From assembly GCF_022414575.1 (NCBI RefSeq), contig NZ_JADWYQ010000013.1, positions 1 to 64,000 on the forward strand: a stretch of DNA of 64,000 nucleotides. Reading direction: 5' to 3'. Of this stretch, positions 7,596 through 16,709 are shown piece by piece. Both the position numbers and the translations under genes were made by a program. Positions within the stretch are counted from its first letter, which is position 1. The number at the start of each line of letters is the position of its first letter. The notes under the pieces are model-generated. The model did not search any database and was not told where the DNA came from. It worked only from the letters and a program-made list of their open reading frames with translations. The stretch is from Streptomyces sp. MUM 178J (lineage in GTDB: Bacteria; Actinomycetota; Actinomycetes; Streptomycetales; Streptomycetaceae).

Positions 7596-9053
7596 ATGAA
7601 CGAGCAGAGCGACCAGCACGACCACGGGGCGCTCGGCGACGCCGAGTACACGGAGTTCATGGAGCTCGCCGCCGAGGAGGGCTTCGACCTCGAGGAGGTC
7701 GAGGGCGCGATCGAGGCGGCCGGGCACGGCCCGCTTCCCGTCCTGGCCGTCGTGGGACGCCCCAACGTCGGCAAGTCGACCCTGGTCAACCGGATCATCG
7801 GCCGGCGTGAGGCCGTGGTCGAGGACAAGCCGGGTGTGACCCGTGACCGGGTCACCTATGAGGCCGAGTGGTCGGGCCGCCGCTTCAAGGTCGTCGACAC
7901 CGGCGGCTGGGAGCAGGACGTCCTCGGCATCGACGCCTCCGTCGCGGCCCAGGCGGAGTACGCCATTGAGGCCGCCGACGCCGTCGTCTTCGTCGTCGAC
8001 GCCACCGTCGGCGCGACAGACACCGACGAGGCCGTCGTCAAACTGCTGCGCCGCGCGGGCAAGCCGGTCGTCCTCGCCGCCAACAAGGTGGACGGCCCGT
8101 CGGGCGAGGCGGACGCGGCGACGCTGTGGTCCCTGGGACTCGGCGAGCCGTTCCCGGTCTCCGCCCTGCACGGCCGCGGCACCGGCGACCTCCTCGACGA
8201 GGTCCTCAAGGCGCTGCCCGACGCCCCGGCGCAGACCTTCGGCGCCGCGCCGGGCGGCCCGCGCCGCATCGCGCTGATCGGCCGGCCCAACGTCGGCAAG
8301 TCGTCCCTTCTCAACAAGGTGGCGGGCGAGGAGCGCGTCGTCGTCAACGAACTTGCCGGCACCACCCGCGACCCGGTCGACGAACTCGTCGAACTCGGTG
8401 GCGTCAGCTGGAAGTTCGTGGACACCGCGGGCATCCGCCGCCGTGTCCATCTTCAGGAGGGCGCGGACTACTACGCCTCCCTGCGCACCGCGGCCGCCGT
8501 CGAGAAGGCGGAGGTCGCCGTCGTCCTGATCGACGCCAGCGAGTCCATCAGCGTCCAGGACCAGCGGATCATCACCATGGCGGTCGAGGCGGGCCGCGCC
8601 ATGGTCATCGCCTACAACAAGTGGGACACGCTGGACGAGGAGCGCCGCTACTACCTGGAGCGGGAGATCGAGACGGAGCTCGGCCAGATCTCCTGGGCCC
8701 CCCGGGTCAATGTGTCGGCGCGTACGGGCCGCCATATGGAGAAGCTCGTACCGGCCGTCGAGACGGCGCTCGCGGGCTGGGAGACCCGGGTCCCGACCGG
8801 CCGGCTGAACGCCTTCCTCGGCGAGCTGGTGTCCGCCCATCCGCACCCCATCCGCGGCGGCAAGCAGCCCCGCATCCTCTTCGGCACCCAGGCCGGCAGC
8901 AAGCCCCCGCGGTTCGTGCTGTTCGCGTCCGGCTTCCTGGAGCACGGCTACCGGCGCTTCGTGGAGCGGCGGCTGCGCGAGGAGTTCGGCTTTGAAGGCA
9001 CGCCGATCCATATCTCGGTGCGTGTACGCGAGAAGCGCGGCCGCAAGAAGTAG
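7596..9053 (+). CDS. der: ribosome-biogenesis GTPase Der (EngA)
   Basis: Der is a double GTPase required for 50S subunit maturation. Two G-domains are visible, each with its P-loop: [20 protein letters not shown] near residue 53 and [13 protein letters not shown] near residue 229, with DTGG and DTAG switch II motifs and NKVD and NKWD base-recognition motifs. A KH-like C-terminal domain follows. An acidic N-terminal extension of about 45 residues is usual in Streptomyces. ATG 7596 has a GAGGAACGG upstream; the longer frame from TTG 7542 has no such signal. Length is 485 residues. Confidence 0.95.
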   Translation: MNEQSDQHDHGALGDAEYTEFMELAAEEGFDLEEVEGAIEAAGHGPLPVLAVVGRPNVGKSTLVNRIIGRREAVVEDKPGVTRDRVTYEAEWSGRRFKVVDTGGWEQDVLGIDASVAAQAEYAIEAADAVVFVVDATVGATDTDEAVVKLLRRAGKPVVLAANKVDGPSGEADAATLWSLGLGEPFPVSALHGRGTGDLLDEVLKALPDAPAQTFGAAPGGPRRIALIGRPNVGKSSLLNKVAGEERVVVNELAGTTRDPVDELVELGGVSWKFVDTAGIRRRVHLQEGADYYASLRTAAAVEKAEVAVVLIDASESISVQDQRIITMAVEAGRAMVIAYNKWDTLDEERRYYLEREIETELGQISWAPRVNVSARTGRHMEKLVPAVETALAGWETRVPTGRLNAFLGELVSAHPHPIRGGKQPRILFGTQAGSKPPRFVLFASGFLEHGYRRFVERRLREEFGFEGTPIHISVRVREKRGRKK

Positions 9054-9124
9054 GCCCCCTCGTAGGCCCCGCGGGCCAGGACGAGCCCCTGCCCGCGAAA
9101 GAGGGCGCTGCCCGGAGACAGAGT

Positions 9125-9170
9125 GCGCTGCCCCGGAACGGTGCCGAACGGGCCCGGTCCGGGGCAGCGC
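9125..9170. terminator. hairpin between convergent der and the next gene
   Basis: Perfect 13-bp inverted repeat (gcgctgccccgga at 9125-9137, complement 9158-9170) with a 20-nt loop, placed between convergent genes. It probably terminates transcription in both directions. Confidence 0.7.
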
Positions 9171-9177
9171 CCTGCCG

Positions 9178-9483
9178 TCACGCGCCTCTGCGCGGGGCCG
9201 GCGGAAGGGTCGCCAGCCGCCCGCCGGGATACGGTCGCCAGCCCGCCCCCGACGCCATCCCCGGTGCTGCCTCCGATGCCATCCCCAGAGGGCCGAAGCC
9301 CTTGAAGCCGAGGTCCTCTTCACCGCTCCGGTCGCCCGGCAGCGCCCGGAACGCCCGGCGGTACTCGGAGCAGAGCGCGTCGTAGATCGGCGTGGTGGAG
9401 TGGCCCGCCCTGGTGTCGCGCGCGGGACGCATCGACGGGATGGGGGTGGGGTACGGCTGGCGGAAGGGCTCGTATGCGTGCAC
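9178..9483 (-). CDS. conserved small Streptomyces protein of unknown function
   Basis: This 101-residue protein has no signal peptide, membrane segment or domain I can name. The central part (YDALCSEYRRAFRALPGDRS) looks like a short charged amphipathic helix and is the sort of core seen in conserved streptomycete hypotheticals. The C-terminal 45 residues are Gly/Pro/Ala-rich. It lies convergent to der and downstream of another hypothetical on the same strand, 83 nt away. Codon usage has the expected GC-rich third positions. Confidence 0.65.
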   Translation of the reverse strand: MHAYEPFRQPYPTPIPSMRPARDTRAGHSTTPIYDALCSEYRRAFRALPGDRSGEEDLGFKGFGPLGMASEAAPGMASGAGWRPYPGGRLATLPPAPRRGA

Positions 9484-9566
9484 GCCTGTGCAACGACAAG
9501 GCCGTTCGGACGGATGCGGGCTGCGCCGAGCTGAATTCGTCCGGGCGATCCGCCCGGCGCCCGCCG

Positions 9567-10367
9567 TCAGGACGAGGTGCCCGCGAGCGGCATCGCAGCG
9601 GCCACCAGCACACCGCCCGCCGCGGCCTTGTCCAGGGCGTCGCGCAGCAGGTCCTCACGCGGCTGCTGGCCGATCGAGCCGACCGGTGCGGCGTAGACCA
9701 GAACCGTCTGCGTCTTGTTCACGGCCGTGCGCCAGCCCTCGGTGACCTGGAGCGGCTGGTGGGCCTGCCACCAGGCGACCGGGCTGCCGCCGCCCGTGCC
9801 GGGCTGCAGCACGGCGTGCAGCTGCCCCATGGCGATCAGCACCGACCAGCCCGGCAGGGCGTCCGGCATCTTGTCCATGTCGGTGACCGGGTGGAAGCCC
9901 TGCTCGATGAGGAGCGGCAGGAACTCGTCTCCGTTCTCCCCGTTCGAGCCGGGGCGGGCGATCGGCGCGGTCGGCTCCACGACGAGGGCCGGGTGCACCT
10001 CGCCGTCGATCAGAACGAGGCCGCTGGTGATGCCGAGCACGGCCTGGTCGGGGGCGGCGTCCGCGGCGGCGGCCGCCGCCGCGTTCGGGTCGCTGCCCGT
10101 GATGGACCGGACCGCGCCCTGGAGCTGGTCCTCGGCGACCTTCACGACCTGGGAGGGAATGCACTTGGCGTGGGCGAAGGCGAGGACGGCGGTCTCTTCG
10201 CCGACGAACAGCACCGTGCTGGTGCGTTCCTGCTCGGTGTCGCCCGGAGTGCGGCAGGAGGTGCAGTCATAGCTGCCGGGGGCGTTGTCGCCGGCGAGCA
10301 GCCGGTCGGCTTCTTCGTCGCCGATTTCGGCGCGTACGTCCTCGCTGACGTCGAGCATGCGGGGCAC
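9567..10367 (-). CDS. conserved actinobacterial protein with Cys pairs, unknown function
   Basis: A 266-residue soluble protein. Near the N-terminus, CTSC (residues 35-38) and a later HAKC (about residue 69) could together bind a metal. The rest alternates short strands and helices (VLFVGEETAVLAFAHAKC; AVLGITSGLVLIDGEVHPAL), resembling SseB-like or other housekeeping hypotheticals; I cannot name a family. GTG 10367 is preceded by GAGGAG at about 7 nt, which sets the start, with an ATG nine bases further in as alternative. No signal peptide is visible. Confidence 0.75.
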   Translation of the reverse strand: MPRMLDVSEDVRAEIGDEEADRLLAGDNAPGSYDCTSCRTPGDTEQERTSTVLFVGEETAVLAFAHAKCIPSQVVKVAEDQLQGAVRSITGSDPNAAAAAAADAAPDQAVLGITSGLVLIDGEVHPALVVEPTAPIARPGSNGENGDEFLPLLIEQGFHPVTDMDKMPDALPGWSVLIAMGQLHAVLQPGTGGGSPVAWWQAHQPLQVTEGWRTAVNKTQTVLVYAAPVGSIGQQPREDLLRDALDKAAAGGVLVAAAMPLAGTSS

Positions 10368-10777
10368 GGGTTGCTCCTCGGACTTGGTGGACTGAGACGG
10401 ATGTCATGGGAACGCCGGGCACGGCCCGGCTCATAAACAGCTCAACGGGTCTGCTGGTGCCCAAGTCACGCGTGGAGCGGAACGGAATCAATAGGCCGAC
10501 CGGGTGAGCCGGCGGAGTACGGGCGCGCGGCGGCGCGGCGGGGGGACCGGGAGCCGCCTAGCGTGGCCCGATGAAGAAGTGCCGTTCTGCACACGGCGGG
10601 TTGATCCCGCTGCCCGCACTGCGTGTGCCGGCCGTGCTGACGGCGCTGCTCCTGCCGTTGTCGACGGCGGGGGCGCGGGCGGCGTCGGCCCCGCCGCCGC
10701 CCGCGCCCGGCAGCCCTACGCGGCGAACCGGGAGGCGGCCGGCCCAGATCCGGACCGCATCGAACCCCGCCTGACGC
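10368..10777. other. intergenic region with a possible secreted-protein remnant
   Basis: About 410 bp. It holds the promoter of the upstream minus-strand hypothetical and, on the plus strand, ATG 10571 reading a 67-codon frame with a convincing signal-peptide start (basic MKKC, Leu/Ala core, then ARA). After the signal the frame turns Pro/Arg-rich and ends at 10774; another frame continues differently. It looks like a decayed secreted-protein gene cut off at the livF end, or a chance frame. Confidence 0.3.
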
Positions 10778-11443
10778 TCAGTCTTCCGACGGGACCTGTG
10801 ACGCCTCCCCACTGAACGCGATGACGCCGCGGCGCAGTTCATGGACCAGGACCGGGCGGGGGCCCGCCCCGCCCAGCCCGCGCGGGAGCCGCTGCTCGGC
10901 GACGACGACGGCCGCGTCGAGCGCCCGCAGCAGCTCGTAGGTACGGGCGGCGACGGGGGGCGACATGCCCTGAGCGGGTTCGTCGAGGAGCACCACGCGG
11001 GCGGGCGTGAGCAGCGCCCGGGAGAGCGCGAGCATCCGCTGCTCGCCCCCGGAGAGCGTGCCCGCACGCCGCGCCAGCAGCGGGCGCAGTGCGGGATAGG
11101 CGTCGAGGGCCGCGGTGAAGTCGCCGTCCGGCGAGGCGAGCTGCAGATTCTCGGCGACGGTGAGCGTCCCGTACACCGCCCGGCTGTCCGGTACGAAGCA
11201 CAGGCCCCGGCGGGCCCGCTGGTGGGCGTGGAGCCGGGTGACGTCCCCGCCGCGCCACAGGACCTGCCCGGAGGACAGCCGCGCCGTTCCGGCGAGGGCG
11301 CGGAGGACGGTCGTGCGGCCGGCGCCGTTGCGGCCCAGCAGTACGGTCAGGGCGCCGGCGGGGACGGGCAGCGACACGCCGTGCAGGGCTTCGAGAGGGC
11401 CGTAGGCGACGTGCGCGCGGCGCAGTTCGATCTCGATGGTCAC
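10778..11443 (-). CDS. livF: branched-chain amino-acid-type ABC transporter ATPase, LivF-like, with altered Walker A
   Basis: This 221-residue ABC ATPase should pair with the LivG-like domain of the adjacent fusion protein to power uptake of branched-chain amino acids or a related solute. The signature (LSGGEQRMLALSRAL) and Walker B (VVLLDEPAQGM) are intact. The P-loop reads GRNGAGRTT at about 37-45: the invariant Lys is Arg (codon CGC). LivF proteins normally have GAGKTT, so ATP hydrolysis by this subunit may be impaired while the LivG-like site stays normal. GTG 11443 overlaps the upstream stop (GTGA). Confidence 0.85.
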   Translation of the reverse strand: MTIEIELRRAHVAYGPLEALHGVSLPVPAGALTVLLGRNGAGRTTVLRALAGTARLSSGQVLWRGGDVTRLHAHQRARRGLCFVPDSRAVYGTLTVAENLQLASPDGDFTAALDAYPALRPLLARRAGTLSGGEQRMLALSRALLTPARVVLLDEPAQGMSPPVAARTYELLRALDAAVVVAEQRLPRGLGGAGPRPVLVHELRRGVIAFSGEASQVPSED

Positions 11444-14307
11444 CGTACGATCCGCCCCGCCTCCATGACGTGCACCGTGTCCGCGACACGGGCGACGAGG
11501 TCCAGGTCGTGCTCGACGATCAGGACGGCCGTGCCGTCCGCGGCGAGCGCCATGAGGATGCGGGCCAGCGCCTCCGCCTCCGCCGCGTCGAGCCCGGCCG
11601 TCGGCTCGTCCAGCAGCAGCGTGTGCGGCCGTCCGGCGAGGGCCCGCCCCAACTCGACCCGGCGCAGCGCGCCGGTGGACAGCCCGGCGGCGATCCGGTC
11701 CCGGATGGGCCCGTCTAGTTCGAGGAGCCGCAGCACCGGCTCCACGGCGGCCGGGTCGCGCCGTCGGCGCCGCTGCTGTTCGGCCCCGATGCGGACGTTC
11801 TCCTCGACGGTGAGGGAGGGGAAGACGGCGAGTTGCTGAAAGGTCCGGGCGATCCCCAGGCGCGTGCGGGCGTGCGCGGAGCGGCGCGTGATGTCGGCGC
11901 CGTCGAGCTCGACGCGTCCGGCGTCCGGCCGCAGCGTCCCGCAGAGACAGTGGAACAGGGTGCTCTTCCCGGCCCCGTTGGCGCCGACGAGAGCGGTCAC
12001 CTGACCGGAGGCGACACTGAGATCGACGCCGTCGAGGGCGGTGAAATCCTCGTACCGCAACCGTACGTCCCGCGCGACGAGCCGATGCGACGCCGGTGGT
12101 CGGCCTGCGGCCTCCCCGGGTGCCCGGCGGTTCCCTCCCCCGCCCCGCCCAGCCCCGAGACCGGGTGCGAGCACCCGGACCCCTCGAGGGGGGAGAGGCA
12201 AGCGGAATCGGCGGCTGCGCTCTGCAGCGGCGGGGGCCGGTCGTTCGCCTGAGCCGCTCCAAAAGCGGAGGCGTCTCCCGCCGGCGGGTGCGCGACCCCG
12301 CGGAGCCGCTTCCTGCGGAGCCGCTTCCTGCGGGGGCAGGGCCCGGCGGGGCGGGGCCGGCTCGCCTCCCCTCCCGAGCAGCAGCCGGCGCATCGTCCGG
12401 CGGCGCGGCGACGCCGCCGTCCCCGGGGTGCCGGACGGCAGCCCCGAGCCCCCCTTCCCCCGAGGGGGGTCTGCGCGGGGCTCGCCCCCGGCTTCCGGAA
12501 TGGGCGTCAGGCCACCGGGGGGCCGGGGGCGCAGACGGCGGAGGGCGCCCGGCAGGCCCTCGGGCAGGCGGCCGATCAGGACCGCCAGGAAGCCGACCGC
12601 CGCCGCGGCCAGCCCTCCGCGCGGTCCCGCGTCCAGCCCCACCAGCAGCACCGCCGCGGCCAGCGGCGCCAGCAGTCCGTCCGCGCCCAGCACCATGACC
12701 GCCGCGAACCAGAGCAGGCTGCGCACCGGGTCGAACGCCTCCGGATCAAAGGCCCGCACCCCCATCGCCAGCAGCCCCCCGCCCAGCGCCGCCAGCGCCG
12801 CACCCGTGACAAAGGCGAACAGCTTCAGCGCGGACACCGGCACCCCGGCGCCCTCCGCCCCCGCCTCGTGGTCGCGCATGGCCGCGAGCGCCCGGCCCGT
12901 GCGGCCCCGCCGCAGCGCGCCCACGGCCAGCAGCGCACATGCCAGGACGCCCAGTTCCAGCATGTAGTAGCGGCGGTCGTCGGCGAACCCCTCCGGTCTG
13001 GTGAGCCGCAGACCCGCCGTCGCATACGGCTGTACGAACACAAAGCGGCTCACCGCCACCCCGACCGCCAGCGTCGCCAGCGCCAGCGCGAGTCCGCGCC
13101 GGCCGATCGCCGGCCAGCCGGTGAGCAGCCCCAAAGGGGCGGTCAGCAGCACCGCCGTCAGCAGGGCGAGCAGCTCCGGCAGCGCGGGGAATCCCGGGAA
13201 GCGCCCGGTCGCCAGCAGCGCCGTGAACAGCGCGCCGAGCCCCGCGTACGCCGCCTGCCCCAGGGAGATCTGCCCGCCGCGCCCGGTCACCACGGTCAGC
13301 GAGAGCAGGATGACGGCCAGCGCCGGGACCTGCACCGCGGTGTGCAGGTCCCGGCCCGCGAAGCCGAGCGGCAGCAGGAACAGGATGGCCGCGACCAGCC
13401 AGACCCCCGGCGGCACGCGCACCGCGGGGGCCGCCGGGGGGGCGGGGGAGGCGCCCGCGCCCACGCCCGGCAGCACCAGCGCCGCGATCAGCAGCGCCAC
13501 CGCGAACAGATTCGCGCCCACCGCCTGGAGCAGCGGCTCCCCCCAGCCTCTGGGATGCAGCCGGGTGAGCTGGGCCTGCGCCACCCCGATCGCCAGGGCC
13601 GCGCCCACCGCGACGGGCAGGCTCCGCATCCGTGCGATCACGGCGACCGCGATGACCTCGACGACCAGCAGCGGCAGTCCGTACGGATCGAGGCGTACGA
13701 ACGGAGCCAGCAGCACCCCCGTCAGCCCTGCCGTGAACGATCCGAACGCCCAGCCGGCCGCGGCCACCCGGTCCGCGTCGATGCCGCCGAGCACCGCCAG
13801 CGGCCGGTTGTCGACGACGGCGCGCAGCTCCCGGCCGAACCGGGTCCACCGGGTCACCGCCGCCACCAGGACGGCCAGCAGCACCGCGGCGGTGAGCTGC
13901 GTCCACGGGTTGTCCGGAAGCAGCTCCGGCGCGTCCGCCCGGGCGCCTTCGCCCCACACCGCCGCCGCGCCGCCGACCAGCAGGACGAACACCCCGATAG
14001 AGGCCACCAGCGACCGGGCCGGGTCCACGCCGAGGACCGACAGCGGGCGGAACACCAGCCTCTCCAGCAGCAGTCCGATGCCCGGCGCGACCACGCCCAG
14101 CGTCACGGCCGCGGCCAGCGGCAGCGGCCAGTCCCACTCCACCGCGAGCTGGAGCAGCACATAGGCGCAGACCATCGCGATCGCGCCGTGGGCGAGGTTG
14201 AGCACCCCCGTCGCCCGGTAGGTGACGATCAGTCCGATGCCGGTGAGCGCCGCCGCGCTGCCCACGGCGAGCCCGGCCAGGGTGAGGTCATAGGTCAGGG
14301 ATGCCAC
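11440..14307 (-). CDS. fused LivH-LivM-LivG ABC transporter protein (two permeases plus ATPase)
   Basis: One 955-residue frame joins three normally separate subunits of a branched-chain amino-acid transporter. Residues 1-285 are a LivH-type permease (RATGVLNLAHGAIAMVCAYV). Residues 300-590 are a LivM-type permease (GRGGQISLGQAAYAGLGALF; YYMLELGVLACALLAVGALR). Residues 595-735 are a Pro/Arg/Gly-rich linker. Residues 740-955 are a LivG-type ATPase with Walker A GANGAGKS (775-782), a variant signature LSTGALRR (about 876) and Walker B LLLDEPTAG (897-905). No stop or frameshift interrupts it, and the linker is long enough to span from membrane to cytoplasmic ATPase. GTG 14307 starts 6 nt after the upstream gene. 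The substrate is inferred from family only. Confidence 0.85.
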   Translation of the reverse strand: MASLTYDLTLAGLAVGSAAALTGIGLIVTYRATGVLNLAHGAIAMVCAYVLLQLAVEWDWPLPLAAAVTLGVVAPGIGLLLERLVFRPLSVLGVDPARSLVASIGVFVLLVGGAAAVWGEGARADAPELLPDNPWTQLTAAVLLAVLVAAVTRWTRFGRELRAVVDNRPLAVLGGIDADRVAAAGWAFGSFTAGLTGVLLAPFVRLDPYGLPLLVVEVIAVAVIARMRSLPVAVGAALAIGVAQAQLTRLHPRGWGEPLLQAVGANLFAVALLIAALVLPGVGAGASPAPPAAPAVRVPPGVWLVAAILFLLPLGFAGRDLHTAVQVPALAVILLSLTVVTGRGGQISLGQAAYAGLGALFTALLATGRFPGFPALPELLALLTAVLLTAPLGLLTGWPAIGRRGLALALATLAVGVAVSRFVFVQPYATAGLRLTRPEGFADDRRYYMLELGVLACALLAVGALRRGRTGRALAAMRDHEAGAEGAGVPVSALKLFAFVTGAALAALGGGLLAMGVRAFDPEAFDPVRSLLWFAAVMVLGADGLLAPLAAAVLLVGLDAGPRGGLAAAAVGFLAVLIGRLPEGLPGALRRLRPRPPGGLTPIPEAGGEPRADPPRGKGGSGLPSGTPGTAASPRRRTMRRLLLGRGGEPAPPRRALPPQEAAPQEAAPRGRAPAGGRRLRFWSGSGERPAPAAAERSRRFRLPLPPRGVRVLAPGLGAGRGGGGNRRAPGEAAGRPPASHRLVARDVRLRYEDFTALDGVDLSVASGQVTALVGANGAGKSTLFHCLCGTLRPDAGRVELDGADITRRSAHARTRLGIARTFQQLAVFPSLTVEENVRIGAEQQRRRRRDPAAVEPVLRLLELDGPIRDRIAAGLSTGALRRVELGRALAGRPHTLLLDEPTAGLDAAEAEALARILMALAADGTAVLIVEHDLDLVARVADTVHVMEAGRIVR

Positions 14308-14313
14308 GGGCCG

Positions 14314-14730
14314 TCAGATCCGCGGCTCGCACACCGGGCAGGGGTCCAGCTTCCGGTCGCCCGCCGGGACGGCCTGCTCCTTGCCCGCGACCAGCGGGCA
14401 GTCGGGCCGGTGTGCCAGTGTGCCGCCGGGCACGCACACCGGCGGCTCGTCCGAGGACGGCTTCGCGGCGGACGCGTCCAGGGCCGGCTCCGGCTTCTCC
14501 GCGGCGACGGGGGAACCGGGGCCGGCCCGCGCGAGCAGTGCCGCGCCGACCGTCAGCACCGCGGCCGCCACCAGCAGTGCCGCTCCGGGGATCGTGGAGG
14601 ACGCCAGATAGGGGATCTGCTGTTCGGCGTAACGTTCGCCCGATGCCCCGTACCAGCCGATGACGCAGAGCACTGCCCCGGAAGCGGCCGTGGCCAGCCC
14701 GCCCCACCACAGCAGTCGGGACATCGGCAT
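14314..14730 (-). CDS. two-TM membrane protein with a cytosolic or exposed Cys-rich tail
   Basis: 138 residues with hydrophobic helices at about 6-26 and 48-68, then a hydrophilic tail. The tail has paired cysteines (PPVCVPGG, HRPDCPL and a final DPCPVCEP), suggesting a small zinc ribbon. It is the first gene of the minus-strand transporter operon, ending 6 nt before the fusion gene, so it probably accompanies the ABC system. I do not recognise the family. Two ATGs two codons apart (14730, 14724) are possible starts. Confidence 0.7.
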   Translation of the reverse strand: MPMSRLLWWGGLATAASGAVLCVIGWYGASGERYAEQQIPYLASSTIPGAALLVAAAVLTVGAALLARAGPGSPVAAEKPEPALDASAAKPSSDEPPVCVPGGTLAHRPDCPLVAGKEQAVPAGDRKLDPCPVCEPRI

Positions 14731-14843
14731 CGGCAGGGCCTTTCGGGCTTAAGGAGGGAACCGATGGAGCGGTGCGTCCATTTCTTGCACTATGCCCTGA
14801 ACGGGCACACGCTGGAAGCCGACGACAACGGAGGGTGATCCAG

Positions 14844-15377
14844 ATGGTTCGCATCAGGCGTCCCCGGACTGTGGCATGGGCGGCTGCCGCGGTCCTTGTG
14901 CTCACACCCCTCGCCGCCGGGTGCGGAGACGGGGACGACGGCGAGCCGACCGCCACGCCGACGGCCACGGGCACCACCCCGGACGGCGCCGCCAGCCCCG
15001 GCGGTGAGCAGCCGGCCGACCCGGACGAGGCCAGGGCGGAGGTCGAGGAGAACTGGACGCTGTTCTTCGCACCCGACACCCCCGTCGACGAACGGGTCGC
15101 GGTGCTGGAGGACGGCGACGACCTGGGCCCCGTGCTGGCCGTGCTCGCCGAGGACCCGAACGCCGGGAACACCTCCGCCGACGTCACCGATGTGACGTTC
15201 ACCTCGGCCACCGAGGCCACCGTCACCTACGACCTGAAGTCCGGCGACACGGTGCTGCTGCCCGACTCCACCGGCAAGGCCGTCCTCCAGGACGAGACCT
15301 GGAAGGTGTCGAAGAGCACCCTCTGCGGCCTCGCCGAGCAGAGCGCCGCCGGTGCGACGGCACTGCCGGGCTGCTGA
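14844..15377 (+). CDS. lipoprotein with MTB12-like C-terminal domain
   Basis: A 177-residue lipoprotein: basic n-region, hydrophobic core and lipobox LAAGC with Cys27, then a Thr/Pro/Ala linker. A C-terminal domain (about 70-170; ENWTLFFAPDTPVDERVAVL, DETWKVSKSTLCGL) resembles the low-molecular-weight antigen MTB12 family, an NTF2-like fold of unknown function. ATG 14844 follows GGAGGG; the longer in-frame extension from 14772 has no such signal. It runs divergently from the transporter operon and overlaps the next gene, a substrate-binding protein, by 26 nt, so it may belong to the same uptake system. Confidence 0.85.
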   Translation: MVRIRRPRTVAWAAAAVLVLTPLAAGCGDGDDGEPTATPTATGTTPDGAASPGGEQPADPDEARAEVEENWTLFFAPDTPVDERVAVLEDGDDLGPVLAVLAEDPNAGNTSADVTDVTFTSATEATVTYDLKSGDTVLLPDSTGKAVLQDETWKVSKSTLCGLAEQSAAGATALPGC

Positions 15378-16635
15378 AGCCCTGCTCCTCGCGACGGTCC
15401 TGACGGCGCTCGCCGCCTGCGGCACCCGGCTGCCCGAAGGCGCCTTCGAACGCCCCGAGGCCACGGACGGCGCGCCCATACGCGTCGGTGTGATCGCCAG
15501 TGCCACCAGTCCCGCCGGCGGCGGGGTGTTCACCGGTCCCGGCGAAGGGGCCGCCGCCTACTTCGAGGCGCTCAACGCGGACGGCGGCATCGACGGCAGG
15601 CCCGTCGAGGCCGTCTTCTGCGACGACGGCGGCAGCGGCGTCGGCAACAACGAGTGCGTGACCCGCCTGATCGACGAGGAGGAGGTCTTCGTCCTCGTCG
15701 CCACCACCGTCCTCAACTACGCCGGCGCGCCCCGCGTCTCCGCGGCGGGCGTCCCCGACATCGGCGGACAGCCCATCGGCACCGCCTACGACACCTATCC
15801 GCATCTGTACGAGATCTACGGCAGCGCAGCCCCGCGCGACGGCGGCCGGCCCGGCTGGGACGGCGTCCTGGTCGCCGGCACGGAGGTCTACCGCTACTTC
15901 GCACGTGAGGAGGGCGCCCGGACCGCGGCCGTCGTCTCGTACAACCAGGCCGCGTCCGCCGCCTATGCGCGGCAGGTCGTGGAAGGGCTGCGGGCCGAGG
16001 GGTACCGGGTCGTCCCCGAGCAGGTCGACTTCGCCCTGCCCAACTTCCGCGCGGTCGCCGCCGATATGCGGGACCAGGGCGTGGACATCGTCTTCGACGC
16101 CTTGGACACCCATGGCAACGCGCGGCTGTGCGAGGCGATGGAGGACCTCGGCGTCGAGGTCGCCGCCAAGGTCACCAACGTCCAGAACTGGAACTCGTCG
16201 GTGCCCGACGACTACCGCGACGCGCCCGGCTGCCGCAACGCCCTGTGGGTGACCGGCTCGAGCCGCAACTATGAGGACGTCGGCCACAAGGCCGTCGAGG
16301 AGTTCCGGGACGCGATGGCGCAGCAGGGCAGGGACGAGGAGCTGTCCCAGTGGCAGCTCGAAGGCTGGGCGGCCGCCATGTGGTTCGCCGACGCGGCCCG
16401 CTCCTGTGACGGGGAACTGACCCGCTCCTGCGTCGAGGAGTTCATCAACCGCCCCGAGCCGTACACCGCGAACGGACTGCTGCTCCCCGTCGTCTTCGAG
16501 GAGCTGCCGGAGCCTCCCAGGACGTCCCGCACCTGTCTGTCCGTCGCCCGCTGGCAGGACCGCGAGGGCTGGGTCTCCCAGGGCGAGATGACGGAGAACT
16601 GCTTCACCGTCCCCCAACTGCCGTACCGCCCCTGA
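15352..16635 (+). CDS. ABC transporter substrate-binding lipoprotein, LivJ/K-like
   Basis: 427 residues. The signal peptide ends in lipobox LAAC (Cys23); a type I periplasmic-binding fold follows (IRVGVIASATSPAGGGVFTG; AYFEALNADGGIDGRPVEAV). It should capture the ligand outside the membrane for the divergent LivHMG/LivF transporter, since no other permease is close. GTG 15352 lies inside the preceding lipoprotein gene, which implies coupling, though no strong ribosome site is visible. Ligand identity cannot be told from sequence. Confidence 0.87.
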   Translation: MRRHCRAAEALLLATVLTALAACGTRLPEGAFERPEATDGAPIRVGVIASATSPAGGGVFTGPGEGAAAYFEALNADGGIDGRPVEAVFCDDGGSGVGNNECVTRLIDEEEVFVLVATTVLNYAGAPRVSAAGVPDIGGQPIGTAYDTYPHLYEIYGSAAPRDGGRPGWDGVLVAGTEVYRYFAREEGARTAAVVSYNQAASAAYARQVVEGLRAEGYRVVPEQVDFALPNFRAVAADMRDQGVDIVFDALDTHGNARLCEAMEDLGVEVAAKVTNVQNWNSSVPDDYRDAPGCRNALWVTGSSRNYEDVGHKAVEEFRDAMAQQGRDEELSQWQLEGWAAAMWFADAARSCDGELTRSCVEEFINRPEPYTANGLLLPVVFEELPEPPRTSRTCLSVARWQDREGWVSQGEMTENCFTVPQLPYRP

Positions 16636-16709
16636 ATGCCGAAGGGCGGTGAACGTCACGTAGAGTCGAACAGCCGTACAACACTGACCACGGGGGACAC
16701 GGCGTTCGC

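Noticed and set aside
11444..12262. N-terminal extension of LivF to 494 residues
   Set aside because: It overlaps the LivG domain of the fusion gene out of frame; GTG 11443 is the coupled start.
14630..14640. TTA codon in the two-TM membrane protein
   Set aside because: The tta trinucleotide is out of frame (reads cgt tac).
12868..14838. 656-codon plus-strand ORF opposite the Liv fusion gene
   Set aside because: Gln/Arg/His-rich composition and wrong codon-position GC; it is the antisense of clear transmembrane permease sequence.
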